Below are positions 24,234 to 33,854 of a DNA stretch of 64,000 nt, one piece after another. The DNA lies in NCBI RefSeq assembly GCF_001426745.1, contig NZ_LMFI01000010.1:249248-313247 (forward strand), written 5' to 3'. The stretch's first letter is position 1. Each line of letters starts with the position of its first letter. The notes beneath the pieces are model-generated. The model saw nothing but the letters and a program-made list of their open reading frames with translations, had not been told where the DNA came from and searched no databases. This DNA is from Nocardioides sp. Root140 (GTDB lineage Bacteria > Actinomycetota > Actinomycetes > Propionibacteriales > Nocardioidaceae). The position numbers and the translations under genes are program-made.

Positions 24234-25226
24234 ATGCACCCGGAGGTCCGCGCCGCGTCGCTGCACGGCTTCACCGACCTCGCGAAGTCGGTCGGGCTGG
24301 AGCCGCTCGCACTCATCGACGACGCCGGCCTCGACGTCGCGGACCTGGCCACCCCGGACACCTGGATCCCCGCGCGGGCGGCGGTCGGCCTGCTCCAGTC
24401 CGCGGCCCTCGCCTCGGGCCGCGACGACTTCGGGCTGCTGCTCTCCGAGCGGCGCCGGCTCTCGACCCTGGGACCGCTCAGCGTCGTGCTGCGCGAGGAG
24501 CCGGACGTGCGCAGCACGCTGGACCTGCTGATGCGCTACGAACGCAGCTACAACGAGGCCCTGCACCTCGAGCTCCACGAGTCCGGCGGGCTGGCCAGGC
24601 TCCAGATCAGCATCGAGCTGGGTGTGTCCGCGCCGACCGGGCAGGCCGTCGACCTCGGCGTGGCCGCGCTCGTCGGCATCCTGCGGGTCTTCCTCGACGA
24701 CGACTGGAGCCCGCTCAAGGTGTGCTTCGCGCATCCCGCGCCGGACGACCTGGGCACCCACGAGCGACTGCTCGGTGACCGGCTCCAGTTCGACCACGAG
24801 TTCTCCGGCGTGATCCTCACCTCCACCGACCTCGACCGGCGCAACGAGCACTCCGACCCGACCCTGCGGCACTACACCCAGCAACTGCTCGCCACCCTGC
24901 CCAGCGCGCGCCCGGAGGGCGCCGTCGAGCGGGTCCGCGAGCTGATCGAGCTGCTGCTGCCGCTGGGCCGCTGCTCGGTCGACCAGGTCTCCCGAAGCCT
25001 CGGCGTCGACCGTCGCACCCTCAATCGCCACCTGGCCGTGCACGACGAGACCTTCACCTCGCTCCTGTACGCCACGCGCGGCCGTCTCGCCGAACGTCAC
25101 CTCGCCAATCCGCGCCACTCACTGACCGACATCTCGCAGCTGCTGGGCTTCGCGGCACCCAGTGGGTTCTCACGCTGGTTCCGCGAGCAGTACGGCGTCG
25201 CTCCGCGTGAGTGGCGCGCACAGTGA
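24234..25226 (+). CDS. AraC family transcriptional regulator
   Basis: A 330-aa regulator of the OruR/ArgR-like group: an N-terminal ligand domain (AraC_binding_2/PF12625 type, about residues 15-200, with LGPLSVVLREEPDVRSTLDLL) and a C-terminal double HTH (SVDQVSRSLGVDRRTLNRHL and SLTDISQLLGFAAPSGFSRWF). The start at ATG 24234 has GGCAGG upstream; a frame 32 codons longer would cross the operator repeats and is rejected. It reads away from the qor, dioxygenase, BKACE, MFS and hydrolase genes and is the obvious candidate to control them. The inducer is probably the catabolic substrate. Confidence 0.9.
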   Translation: MHPEVRAASLHGFTDLAKSVGLEPLALIDDAGLDVADLATPDTWIPARAAVGLLQSAALASGRDDFGLLLSERRRLSTLGPLSVVLREEPDVRSTLDLLMRYERSYNEALHLELHESGGLARLQISIELGVSAPTGQAVDLGVAALVGILRVFLDDDWSPLKVCFAHPAPDDLGTHERLLGDRLQFDHEFSGVILTSTDLDRRNEHSDPTLRHYTQQLLATLPSARPEGAVERVRELIELLLPLGRCSVDQVSRSLGVDRRTLNRHLAVHDETFTSLLYATRGRLAERHLANPRHSLTDISQLLGFAAPSGFSRWFREQYGVAPREWRAQ

Positions 25227-25234
25227 GGTCAGGA

Positions 25235-25284
25235 CGTCACAGGTGACGGTTCCGGGCGACGAGGTGGCTCACCGCTAGGGTGAG
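25235..25284. promoter_or_regulatory. clustered GGTGA-type inverted repeats before the LuxR-ATPase gene
   Basis: CGTCACAGGTGACG is a perfect 14-bp palindrome with a 2-bp centre (25235-25248), and CTCACC-GCTAG-GGTGAG forms a second inverted repeat (25268-25284). Both are built from GGTGA-like half-sites and lie directly before the start of the large regulator, in the gap after the AraC gene. They may be operators of the large regulator itself, or the first may also serve as a weak AraC-gene terminator. Confidence 0.45.
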
Positions 25285-25309
25285 TGAGTCACCAGAGGGG
25301 ACCCAGGCC

Positions 25310-28267
25310 ATGCCGACATTCTCGGGCCGCACCCACGCGACCGTGGACCATGTTGCCGCGTCCTCGACGTGCGTCGGACGAGACGGCGAGCTCGCCTCAG
25401 CCAGCGCCGCACTGTCTACGGGACGCGCACTGATCGTCATCGAGGGTGAGCCGGGAATCGGCAAGTCACGCATGGTCTCCGAGATCCTGGGCGCCGCCAA
25501 CCTGCGCCCATCCGCCGTGCTGATGCTCGCGGGTCTGCCGATGCCCGACACGTTCCCATTGGGCTTGCTTGCCGACGGCCTGCGTCGCCATGCCCGACGT
25601 CGTGACGACCTCGAGACGGCGCTGGCTGAGCTGTCCCCGCTGGGAGGGTGCCTGCACGCACTCCTTCCCGACTGGTCCTCACTGCTTCCGCCGCCTCTCC
25701 CCCCGGAAGACGACCCCCGCGCGACACGGCGGCGTCTGCGGGCCGCCCTGGTCGAACTCGTCGGTGTGCTCGACATAGAAGTCGTCGTCCTCGAAGACGC
25801 GCACTGGTCCGACGCCGCGACCCTGGAGTGGCTGCTCCTTCTCGACGGCGCCGACGACGGCCCGTCGCTGCTGGTCACCGACCGTCCGAGTGAGGTGCCC
25901 GACTCCTCTCCACTGCTCAGGCTCCGCTCCCGAGGCAACTCTCCCGGCACCTACCTCCGACTCACCCTTCAGGCACTCGACGTGGACGCCGTCGCCCGGC
26001 TGACGAGCGCGATGCTGGACGGCGCGGAGATCTCCCACGCGTTCGCGGCGTTCCTGCGGGAGCACACCGACGGCGTACCCCTGGCCGTCGAGGAGTCGAT
26101 TCGCCTGCTTCGCGAACGACACGACATCGAGCTGCGCGATGGACGCTGGGCCAGGCGTGCCCTGGACGAGATCGGCGTACCACCCTCCGTCGTCGACTCC
26201 GTGCGCGAGCGACTCACGCGACTGCCCGAACCGGCCCGCCGACTGCTGGAGGCCGCGGCCGTGCTCGCCGAGGACGCCACCAGCGACACCCTCCACTCCG
26301 TCGCACACGGCGACACTTCGACCGGCGCTGATGAGATCGAGTCGATGGCCGCGGCTCTGTCGTCTGGCCTGCTCCGCGAGGTCAGGCCGGATCGGTACGC
26401 GTTCCGGCACTCCCTCGACGCGGAGGCGGTTCTCGCCTCGGCCGACGCACCTCGTGTGCGGGCCCTTCACCGGCGGGCCCTGGAAGCCCTCGCACGCGAC
26501 GAGGGTGCCTCCGTCGTCCGGCTCGCACACCATGCCAAGGAGGCGGGCGACACCACCCGCTGGCGGGGGTACGCCGAGCAGGCCGCAGACGTGGCCATCG
26601 ACACCGGCGACGACGAAACCGCGATCCTCACGCTCGTCGCGATCATCGAGTCGACCGATCAGTGGAGCAGCCCCGCTCTGTCGGCCATCATCGGCAAGCT
26701 CGACGCGGCCCGAGCGATCGGTGGTGGCACCAGCATCGCCACCGGGTCCCGTGCCGCCGAGGCGTTGCAACGGGTGATCGACCGGCGCGTGCTGGACGGG
26801 GCACAGTTGGGCACCGCCATGCTGGTGCGAGCTCGGCTGCTGTGGGTCATCCATCGGGAGCGAGACGCCTATGAGCTCTTCGAAGAGTCCGTTCCCCTCC
26901 TGGAGGAGCGTCCTCAGGAGGCCGAGCGAGCCATGGTCAACCTCGCGCTCCCCATGATCGACGAATGGCCCATCGCACGTCATCTGAGCTGGTTGGATCG
27001 AGTCGACACACTGTTCGCAACCGAACCGCAGGTCATGCCTGCACTCGAGGGACGCGCCACAGCGCTGCTGATGGCAGGGCACCCTGAGGGCTGGCAGGCA
27101 CTGGAGACGGTCCTTGGGCAGCCCGGAAGAGATTCGTCACCGAGCCAGATGCTCAACGTCATCGGTGCGACCTTCCCGTGGGGACGACTGCACGAGACCC
27201 GACGACTGCTGGAACGTGAGGCGCAGTCGGTGGCCGCGGCCAACCACCCACGACTCGACGACATCTGGCTGCTGAGATCGGTCCAGCTCGACTGGTATTC
27301 CGGTGCGTGGGACCAGGCTCGCGTCAGCATTGCTCGTCTGGACGAGAGGACCGACGAGCCCTACCTCGACGATCCCACCGAGACCGCCTATGCCGACGCA
27401 CTCGACTGCTTCGGCCGCACACCCGGCGACGCAGTGAAGCGGCTCGAGGAGGTGGCCGCCCGGCTGGCACGTTCGGAGAGCGTGCTGCCCACCTGCCTCG
27501 ACCCCGCGTCGACCCTGGCCCACCTCGCGGTCTCCTCCGGCGACTTCGAGACCGCGCTTGCCCACACCCGATCGATGGCGGAGATGGTGACGCGCCGCGA
27601 GGCCTGGCTGTGGGCGGTCGAGTTCACGGTAAGCCACGTCGACGCACTGCTGGGCAAGGGAGACGTGCCCGCGGCGGTCGAGTTCGTTGACCGGTTCGAG
27701 GCAGGCACCTCGGGGCTCGATGCCCCGGCAGCACAGGCCGTGGTCCACGAGTCTCGCGCCGCGCTCGCACTGGCCGCAGGTGAATCACGTGAGGCGATCG
27801 CGCTCGCACAGGAGGCGGCCAGGCAGTGGGCGGCGATGCCCCGCCTGCACCGGGAGCTGCTCGCGCTGGAGCGCCTGGGCGCCTGCCTCATTGGAGCCGA
27901 CCGAGTGCCCGAGGCGGTCGGCGAGCTCGAAGCGGTGCACGAGCGGCTGCGTGAGCTCGGCTCGGTGCATGACGCAGCCAGGGTCGCCCGCACGCTCCGT
28001 GCGCACGGTTCCCGCACCGGCCGACCCGAGGTCAACGGTCGAACCGGGTACGGCGACCAGCTCTCGCCCCGCGAACGCGAAGTGCTTCAGCTGGTCGCCC
28101 GAGGCATGACCAACAAGGAAGCGGCCGCGGCACTGTTCCTCTCACCCAAGACGGTCGGGCTCCACCTGGGCTCGGCGATGAGGAAGCTGGGCGTTCACAC
28201 TCGCACCGCGGCTGCCATCGCGGCCACGCAGGCCGGCCTGATCGAGAACTCCTCGCCCGACCGGTAG
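25310..28267 (+). CDS. LuxR family regulator with N-terminal AAA ATPase (LAL type)
   Basis: A protein of about 985 aa with the plan of large ATP-binding LuxR regulators. The Walker A GEPGIGKS is at 46-53, the Walker B-like VVVLEDAHWSD near 160, a long helical tetratricopeptide-like middle follows, and a C-terminal LuxR helix-turn-helix (LSPREREVLQLVARGMTNKE, then KTVGLHLGSAMRKLGV) closes it. Such proteins sense a ligand or partner through the ATPase/repeat region and activate nearby genes. I start at the ATG at 25310 after GAGGGG; a GTG at 25280 would overlap the palindromes. The target is not obvious; the secreted protease gene immediately downstream is the nearest candidate. Confidence 0.9.
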   Translation: MPTFSGRTHATVDHVAASSTCVGRDGELASASAALSTGRALIVIEGEPGIGKSRMVSEILGAANLRPSAVLMLAGLPMPDTFPLGLLADGLRRHARRRDDLETALAELSPLGGCLHALLPDWSSLLPPPLPPEDDPRATRRRLRAALVELVGVLDIEVVVLEDAHWSDAATLEWLLLLDGADDGPSLLVTDRPSEVPDSSPLLRLRSRGNSPGTYLRLTLQALDVDAVARLTSAMLDGAEISHAFAAFLREHTDGVPLAVEESIRLLRERHDIELRDGRWARRALDEIGVPPSVVDSVRERLTRLPEPARRLLEAAAVLAEDATSDTLHSVAHGDTSTGADEIESMAAALSSGLLREVRPDRYAFRHSLDAEAVLASADAPRVRALHRRALEALARDEGASVVRLAHHAKEAGDTTRWRGYAEQAADVAIDTGDDETAILTLVAIIESTDQWSSPALSAIIGKLDAARAIGGGTSIATGSRAAEALQRVIDRRVLDGAQLGTAMLVRARLLWVIHRERDAYELFEESVPLLEERPQEAERAMVNLALPMIDEWPIARHLSWLDRVDTLFATEPQVMPALEGRATALLMAGHPEGWQALETVLGQPGRDSSPSQMLNVIGATFPWGRLHETRRLLEREAQSVAAANHPRLDDIWLLRSVQLDWYSGAWDQARVSIARLDERTDEPYLDDPTETAYADALDCFGRTPGDAVKRLEEVAARLARSESVLPTCLDPASTLAHLAVSSGDFETALAHTRSMAEMVTRREAWLWAVEFTVSHVDALLGKGDVPAAVEFVDRFEAGTSGLDAPAAQAVVHESRAALALAAGESREAIALAQEAARQWAAMPRLHRELLALERLGACLIGADRVPEAVGELEAVHERLRELGSVHDAARVARTLRAHGSRTGRPEVNGRTGYGDQLSPREREVLQLVARGMTNKEAAAALFLSPKTVGLHLGSAMRKLGVHTRTAAAIAATQAGLIENSSPDR

Positions 28268-28539
28268 GGCAGCGGCTGCACGAGAAACTGGGCAATCGCC
28301 CTATTGCTGGTCGCACCGTCTCTGCGCCAGCGTGAGTCCGTGCCGGAAGAGAAGCCACGTGCCAAGGAGCACGCGGGTGCGCCCGACGACGAGCCGACCG
28401 AGCCCGAGTACGAGGCCGATGAACCTTCCAGTGCTCCCCGACCGGAGCCACCCGGCGAGACCCGTTGGTTTCCGCTCTAGTCACTCAACGCACGCATGCC
28501 CGAGATCCGAAGCGGGCTCACCCGAGAGGTCACACCCTG
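28268..28539. other. intergenic region before the secreted protease
   Basis: This 272-bp gap has a short hairpin GGGC-AATC-GCCC just after the LuxR-gene stop. A Glu/Pro-rich frame from GTG 28340 to TAG 28480 (46 codons, ending GETRWFPL) is coding-like but has no ribosome site. The opposite strand also reads as a hydrophobic frame without a start codon. I regard both as doubtful. The protease promoter must lie in the right half. Confidence 0.35.
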
Positions 28540-31500
28540 ATGCATCGTCTCGCGAGAACGAAGGCCGGCCGACTGAGTGCCGTCGGCTCGCTCCTGGCAG
28601 CACTGATCGCACTGGTCGCACTGCCGACGGGCGCCTCCTCCGCGTCACCCACCGCCGAAGACAAGGGCCACATCCAGCCCGAACTGCTCGCCGAGTTCGA
28701 GAAGGCCGTCGACGAGACGCAGGAGTTCTGGGTCATCCTCGACAGCTCCGCTGACACGTCGAGCGCCTCCGGCGTCGGAGACTGGGACAAGCGCGGGCAA
28801 GCGGTCTACGACGCGTTGCGCAGCCACGCCAAGACGTCGCAGGCCGAGGTGATCGCCCAACTGGACGCCGCCGGCGCGACGTACACGTCTTACTGGATCA
28901 CCAACGCCGTGCACGTGGAAGCGGGGACTTACGCACTGGCCAGCAGCCTGGCGGGCGCCACCGGGGTCGAGACCGTGCGCGCGCCGGTCACCTACGAGCA
29001 GGTGGAGCCGATCGACAAGGAACTCACCACGAACAAGATGGGACCCGACGCCGACGCGGCGGTCGAGTGGGGCGTCGCCAACATCAAGGCCGACCAGGTG
29101 TGGGACACCTACGGCATTCGCGGCGACGGCATCGTGGTCGGCAGCATCGACACCGGCGTGCAGTACGACCACCCGGCACTCATCCATTCCTACCGCGGCT
29201 ACCGGGCCGACGGCACGGTCAGTCATGACTACAACTGGCTCGATGTCACGGGGGCATCAACGCTGCCGGTCGACGGCGGCGGCCACGGAACGCACACCAT
29301 GGGCACCATGACCGGTGACGACGGCGCCGCCAACCGGATCGGGGTCGCCCCCGGCGCCACGTGGATCTCTGCCAACGGCTGCTGTCCTTCAGATGCCGCC
29401 CTGCTCGACTCGGCACAGTGGATGCTGGCCCCCACCAAGGTCGACGGAACCCGCCCCGACCCGGCGCAACGACCCAACATCATCAACAACTCCTGGGGCA
29501 CGAGAACGCCCAGCAACGACCCCTTCATGGAGGACGTCCTGCAGGCGTGGGCAGACTCGGGCATCTTCGGAGTTTGGGCAAACGGCAACATCGGACCCGG
29601 CTGCGACACCTCGGGCGCGCCCGGGTCGCGGACCATCAACTACTCGGTCGGCAACTACGACATCAACGACACCATCGCGCCGTCGTCCTCACGCGGATCC
29701 GGTCAGGACGGCGAGATCAAGCCGAACATCTCGGCCCCCGGCACCAACGTCAGGTCTGCCTATCCCGGCAGCAGCTACGCGTCCATGACCGGCACCTCGA
29801 TGGCGGCACCGCACACGGCGGCCGCCGTCGCCCTGCTCTACAACGCCGATCCGTCCCTGATCGGCGACCTGGCTGCGACTCGCGAAGCGCTCGACGGCAC
29901 TGCCCGCGACACCGCCGACGACCAGTGCGGCGGCACGGCCGACGACAACAACGTCTATGGCGAGGGCCGGCTCGATGCGCTCGCGCTGGTGGAGTCGGCC
30001 CTCGAGCAGTCCACCAGCGGATCGCTCACCGGCACCGTCACCGACGCCGAACGACAGGTCCCCGTCACGGGCGCCACGATCACCCTGACCAGTGGCGAGC
30101 TCGTGCGCTCGACCCGGCAGGGCGAGAGCGGCGGCTATGCGCTCACGCTCCCGGTCGGCGAGTACACCGTGCGGGTCGCCGCGTTCGGCTACGAGCCGAG
30201 CACCACGACCGTCACGGTGACCGACGGGGAGACCACGACGCACGACGTCACCCTGACACCGCTCCCGGGCGGCACGGTCAGCGGTCGCGTGGTAGACCCC
30301 GTCACCGGTGCCGGCATTCCCGAGGCGGTGGTCACGCTGGCCGGGGTGCCGTTCGTCGGCACCACCGACGCCACCGGCGCGTTCGCCATCAACAAGGTTC
30401 CCGGGCCGAAGAAGTATGTGCTGAGTGTCAACGCCGGCCTCTGTGGCGCCCGCCTGGTCACCAGGTCGGTCGACATGGGCGGCACGGACGCCGTGGTTCC
30501 CACGATCGCCATGCCCCGACACCCGCTCGACGTCCCCTACGGCACGTCGTACGGCTATTCCTGTGTCACGGAGACCAGTGACTGGACTCCCGGCGACACC
30601 CTCCTCGTGCTGGCACCGATGGATGCCTCGGGAACGCGCCCCGTGACCGAGGTCGACCTTCCGTTCCCGTTCCGCTTCCACGGACGCGCACTCGACTCGA
30701 TCGGAGTGCACGCTCCAGGACGAGGACCCGGAACAATGGGAGCGAGCGTCTCGTTCTGCCTCGACGAGCCGCGATGGAACGCGTGGACGCCGGATGCACC
30801 CTGTCCTTCGAGCTCCGCACTGACCCTGGACACGAGCCTCATCCCGCTTTCCCCGGAGAACGGTGGAGGACAGGTGTTCACGGCAGTGAAGGGAACAGCC
30901 CCGAACCGGACCTTCACCATCGAGTGGCGCGACTACACCTACTTCGGCACGGACGCAGACTTCGACCTCGGGCTCACGTTGCACGAGAACGGCGACATCG
31001 TCATTGCCGGCCATGACATCGACCCCGATTCACTGTTCGATCGGGCCGGAGCCGCCGGGCGCCCTCTGGTCAGCTCATCGATCGGTGGCCCGGCCCTGAT
31101 GCATTGCTGCACCTGGGACCAGCTCCACGCGGTCGGCAACGAGAGCGGGGGCTGGCCGTGGCGGTCCGACGCCACGCAGGTGCGCATCGACCTGCCCGAC
31201 GCGGGCACCGTTGCCGGCGTCGTGACCGATGCCGCCACCGGTGACCCAATCGCCGACGCGGTCGTCCAGGTACGGGCGCCCGACGGTGCCGTGCAGTGGC
31301 AGGTTCACACCGACGGGGCCGGCCGATACAAGACGGAGATCTTCACAGGGCACGGCTACACCGTGGCGGCGTACAAGCCCCGGACCTACGGACGCGGGAC
31401 TCCCGTCGACGTGAGGATCGGTGCACCCGGGGCCACCGCTCACGCAGACTTCAAACTGGCCGGGGCGAAGCCGACAGTGACACTGGACGCCGACACTTCC

Positions 31501-33177
31501 GGACAGACCGCCACCCTGCGCAACAACGGCGACAAGGCCTACGAGTGGACGGCGGCACTCGACGTACCCGTGGCCTCACCCGCGGAAGCCGGATCACTGA
31601 CCAAGGTGACCGATCTCAACGCGACGAAGGCACCCGTTGCGGTCGAGGAGGGCGGTGGGTCCTGGTGGGTGGCCCAGGCTCATCTGGTCGCCGCCAACCC
31701 CCAGCACGAGATCCGCGAATACACAACGGACGGCGACCCGACCGGCACCGTGATCGCTATGTCGGCAATTGCGAACGAGATCGGTGTGGACCCGTCGTGG
31801 CTCATCCCGTACGACCTGGTCTACGTCGACGCCACGAACGAGGTGTGCTTCATCGTCGCTGGTGACTCCGGTGCCGGAGGGTTCGACGCAACCCAGCCCT
31901 TCAACGACATCGTCTGCGCCGACGCCCGCGATGGAGGCTACTCGCGCGTGATACGTACCGACATCCCCGACTTCCACCTCGCCTGGGGACTTGCCTATGA
32001 CGAGACCCACGATCGACTGTTCCTGCAGCACTGGCACAAGGACGACGACCGTTTCGCCAGCGGAGAGGCTCTCGGAATTCGACTGACCACGATGGCCGGG
32101 CCCAACAGCCCTCAGGCGGGCACCCAACTCACCTCGTGCACTCTCTACGGCGTGCAAGGCCTGGGCATGGCATATCAGCCCGGTTCGGACAGCATGTGGA
32201 AGATGGAGCGCTCGGGCTCTCGAACGCCGATACTCTCGCAGATCGATCCGACCACGTGCACCGAGACCGGGTGGCGCCGTGCAGACAATCCGCCAGCAGG
32301 TCTGCCGCGAGGCACTGACATCCGCCCGGACGGCACCCTGCTCGCGGCGTCGCTCACTGGCGACATCCTCGAGTTCGCCACCGGCGACGACGACGTCCCC
32401 TCGCTGCCGTGGCTGAAGCTCTCGCAGAACCGCGGGACGATCGCGCCGGGCGGCACCGCAACGATCGACGTCCGGGTCGACGAGACCCGGATCCCCGAGG
32501 GCGTCGACCACGTCGACCTGGTGCTCAGCGGCAACGGCGGCGAGCAGAGCAAGATCCGGGTGCCGATCAGGCTCCGGGAGAGTCAACAGACCGACACGAC
32601 GCTCTCGCTGAGCGCGACACCCACCCAGGTGAAGGTCGGAGGCTCGACGAAGGTAAAGGTCAAGGTCAACACCACCTCGGGCGTCACCCCGACCGGACAG
32701 GTGACGGTGACTCCGCCGGGTGGCAAGACGGTGCGCGCCAACCTCGTCGACGGGTCAGCCGTGCTCGCCGTCGGGCCCCTCACCTCCGCGGGCAGGATCG
32801 CCCTGGCGGCTCGCTACCTCGGTGACGCGTGGAACCGGGCGTCGTCACGGTCCCTGTCCCTCACGGTGGTCGCGAAACCGAGACTGCGTCTGACCACGCG
32901 GGTCGTGACTCTGAAGCGCGCCTCGGCCTACGTGGGCCTGCGATGTGCCGGCACCGCCGGCACGTGTGCCGGCACCCTGGTGATCAAGAAGGGCGGCAAC
33001 CCCGTGGCCCGTGGCTCGGTGTCATTGAGGGCAGGCACGGCGCGAACGGTGAAGCTGCCGTTGAACGCACGGGGCAGGGCGCTGCTGCGCAAGGGACGCA
33101 GGGTCACCGCCGTGCTGGTGGTGCCGAACCCTTCCGGCACCAGCCAGGTCAGCATCACCCTGAGACCCGTGCGCTGA
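28540..33177 (+). CDS. large secreted subtilisin-like (S8) serine protease with carboxypeptidase-regulatory-like repeats
   Basis: A 1545-aa secreted protein. A signal peptide covers about residues 1-35 (basic start, hydrophobic LLAALIALVALPTGASSAS). After a propeptide, the S8 domain has D204 (SIDTGVQYDHP), H249 (GGHGTHTMG), oxyanion N348 (ANGNIG) and S420 (GTSMAAPH). Three carboxypeptidase-regulatory-like/CnaB-type beta modules follow: from about 505 (SGSLTGTVTDAERQ), about 580 (GGTVSGRVVDPVTG) and about 887 (AGTVAGVVTDAATG). A beta-propeller-like region then runs to about 1290, followed by Ig-like repeats and a basic tail. No LPXTG or membrane anchor is present, so it should be released. The ATG at 28540 follows GAGAGGT. 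The bacillopeptidase F-like layout suggests extracellular protein degradation. Confidence 0.93.
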   Translation: MHRLARTKAGRLSAVGSLLAALIALVALPTGASSASPTAEDKGHIQPELLAEFEKAVDETQEFWVILDSSADTSSASGVGDWDKRGQAVYDALRSHAKTSQAEVIAQLDAAGATYTSYWITNAVHVEAGTYALASSLAGATGVETVRAPVTYEQVEPIDKELTTNKMGPDADAAVEWGVANIKADQVWDTYGIRGDGIVVGSIDTGVQYDHPALIHSYRGYRADGTVSHDYNWLDVTGASTLPVDGGGHGTHTMGTMTGDDGAANRIGVAPGATWISANGCCPSDAALLDSAQWMLAPTKVDGTRPDPAQRPNIINNSWGTRTPSNDPFMEDVLQAWADSGIFGVWANGNIGPGCDTSGAPGSRTINYSVGNYDINDTIAPSSSRGSGQDGEIKPNISAPGTNVRSAYPGSSYASMTGTSMAAPHTAAAVALLYNADPSLIGDLAATREALDGTARDTADDQCGGTADDNNVYGEGRLDALALVESALEQSTSGSLTGTVTDAERQVPVTGATITLTSGELVRSTRQGESGGYALTLPVGEYTVRVAAFGYEPSTTTVTVTDGETTTHDVTLTPLPGGTVSGRVVDPVTGAGIPEAVVTLAGVPFVGTTDATGAFAINKVPGPKKYVLSVNAGLCGARLVTRSVDMGGTDAVVPTIAMPRHPLDVPYGTSYGYSCVTETSDWTPGDTLLVLAPMDASGTRPVTEVDLPFPFRFHGRALDSIGVHAPGRGPGTMGASVSFCLDEPRWNAWTPDAPCPSSSALTLDTSLIPLSPENGGGQVFTAVKGTAPNRTFTIEWRDYTYFGTDADFDLGLTLHENGDIVIAGHDIDPDSLFDRAGAAGRPLVSSSIGGPALMHCCTWDQLHAVGNESGGWPWRSDATQVRIDLPDAGTVAGVVTDAATGDPIADAVVQVRAPDGAVQWQVHTDGAGRYKTEIFTGHGYTVAAYKPRTYGRGTPVDVRIGAPGATAHADFKLAGAKPTVTLDADTSGQTATLRNNGDKAYEWTAALDVPVASPAEAGSLTKVTDLNATKAPVAVEEGGGSWWVAQAHLVAANPQHEIREYTTDGDPTGTVIAMSAIANEIGVDPSWLIPYDLVYVDATNEVCFIVAGDSGAGGFDATQPFNDIVCADARDGGYSRVIRTDIPDFHLAWGLAYDETHDRLFLQHWHKDDDRFASGEALGIRLTTMAGPNSPQAGTQLTSCTLYGVQGLGMAYQPGSDSMWKMERSGSRTPILSQIDPTTCTETGWRRADNPPAGLPRGTDIRPDGTLLAASLTGDILEFATGDDDVPSLPWLKLSQNRGTIAPGGTATIDVRVDETRIPEGVDHVDLVLSGNGGEQSKIRVPIRLRESQQTDTTLSLSATPTQVKVGGSTKVKVKVNTTSGVTPTGQVTVTPPGGKTVRANLVDGSAVLAVGPLTSAGRIALAARYLGDAWNRASSRSLSLTVVAKPRLRLTTRVVTLKRASAYVGLRCAGTAGTCAGTLVIKKGGNPVARGSVSLRAGTARTVKLPLNARGRALLRKGRRVTAVLVVPNPSGTSQVSITLRPVR

Positions 33178-33193
33178 CCGACCGGCCGCAAGG

Positions 33194-33409
33194 TCAGGCG
33201 TGGGGCTCGTGCTCCTCGCCGGCCTTGCGGGCGGCGTCACGGATCTCGAAGAGCTCGGTGGCCAGGCCGCCCAGGGCCTTGCCGACGTCGCGGACTGCAC
33301 CGACCACGACGCCGCCGACGTGGCCGACCGTCGACACGGTGGCCTCGAAGCCGTCCTGGATGGCGTCCTTGCGGATCTCGTTGCGGCTGATGTGGTCGTG
33401 ATTGCTCAT
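33194..33409 (-). CDS. small conserved protein of unknown function
   Basis: A 71-aa protein beginning MSNHDHISRNEIRKDAIQDG with a glycine- and valine-rich middle (VGHVGGVVVGAVRDVGKALGG) that could form one amphipathic or membrane-associated helix, and a charged end (RKAGEEHEPHA). The ATG follows CTGGAGTCATC, a good ribosome site, and third-position GC is high, so I think it is real. I do not recognise a family. It lies downstream of the cyclic-nucleotide-binding protein in the same direction as the desaturase operon, and its stop is 16 bp from the convergent protease stop. Confidence 0.6.
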   Translation of the reverse strand: MSNHDHISRNEIRKDAIQDGFEATVSTVGHVGGVVVGAVRDVGKALGGLATELFEIRDAARKAGEEHEPHA

Positions 33410-33469
33410 GATGACTCCAGTGTCACGGACGACGGGCGAACCGACAACCACACAGGCAAGGGGCGTTCG

Positions 33470-33841
33470 TCACGCCGGCGCCAGACGCCCCGATGCCGTC
33501 TGCGCCAGGACCTCGCGGAACGCGGGGATCTGCTCGCTCAGCTGCTCGACGGCCTCGGCCGTGAAGTGGACGACCTCGAGCGGTGTCGCGGCGACGACTG
33601 TCGCCGTACGCAGCTTGTGGTTGACGATCGCCATCTCGCCGACCACGTCGCCGGGCCCGAGGCGGGCGACCTCGACGTGGTCGCGCTGGATAGACACCTC
33701 GCCGGCGACGATCAGGTAGGCCTTGTCGGCCGGAGTGCGCTCCCAGATCAGGGACCAGCCCTGCGGGACGGTCAGGCGGGTGCCCTCGGCGTGCATACGG
33801 CGCAGCTCGCGCGGGGTGAGGCTGTCTGCGATGTGGGTCAT
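33470..33841 (-). CDS. stand-alone cyclic nucleotide-binding domain protein
   Basis: A 123-aa protein consisting of a single cNMP-binding (CRP-like) fold without a DNA-binding domain. The phosphate-binding cassette region reads RLGPGDVVGEMAIVNHKLRTATVVA, where the expected GE and R-T-A-T residues are present, so it may bind cAMP or cGMP. Comparable small proteins occur beside fatty-acid desaturase genes in Nocardioides-type genomes, to my recollection. It is 13 bp downstream of the desaturase gene and probably co-transcribed. It could sense a nucleotide and act by protein contact; the partner is unknown. Confidence 0.8.
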   Translation of the reverse strand: MTHIADSLTPRELRRMHAEGTRLTVPQGWSLIWERTPADKAYLIVAGEVSIQRDHVEVARLGPGDVVGEMAIVNHKLRTATVVAATPLEVVHFTAEAVEQLSEQIPAFREVLAQTASGRLAPA

Positions 33842-33854
33842 GGTGACTCCTTCG

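Noticed and set aside
28297..28480. Short coding-like frames on both strands between the LuxR-ATPase and the protease
   Set aside because: The plus frame (46 codons from GTG 28340) and the minus hydrophobic frame both lack ribosome sites and overlap each other; I cannot decide for either.
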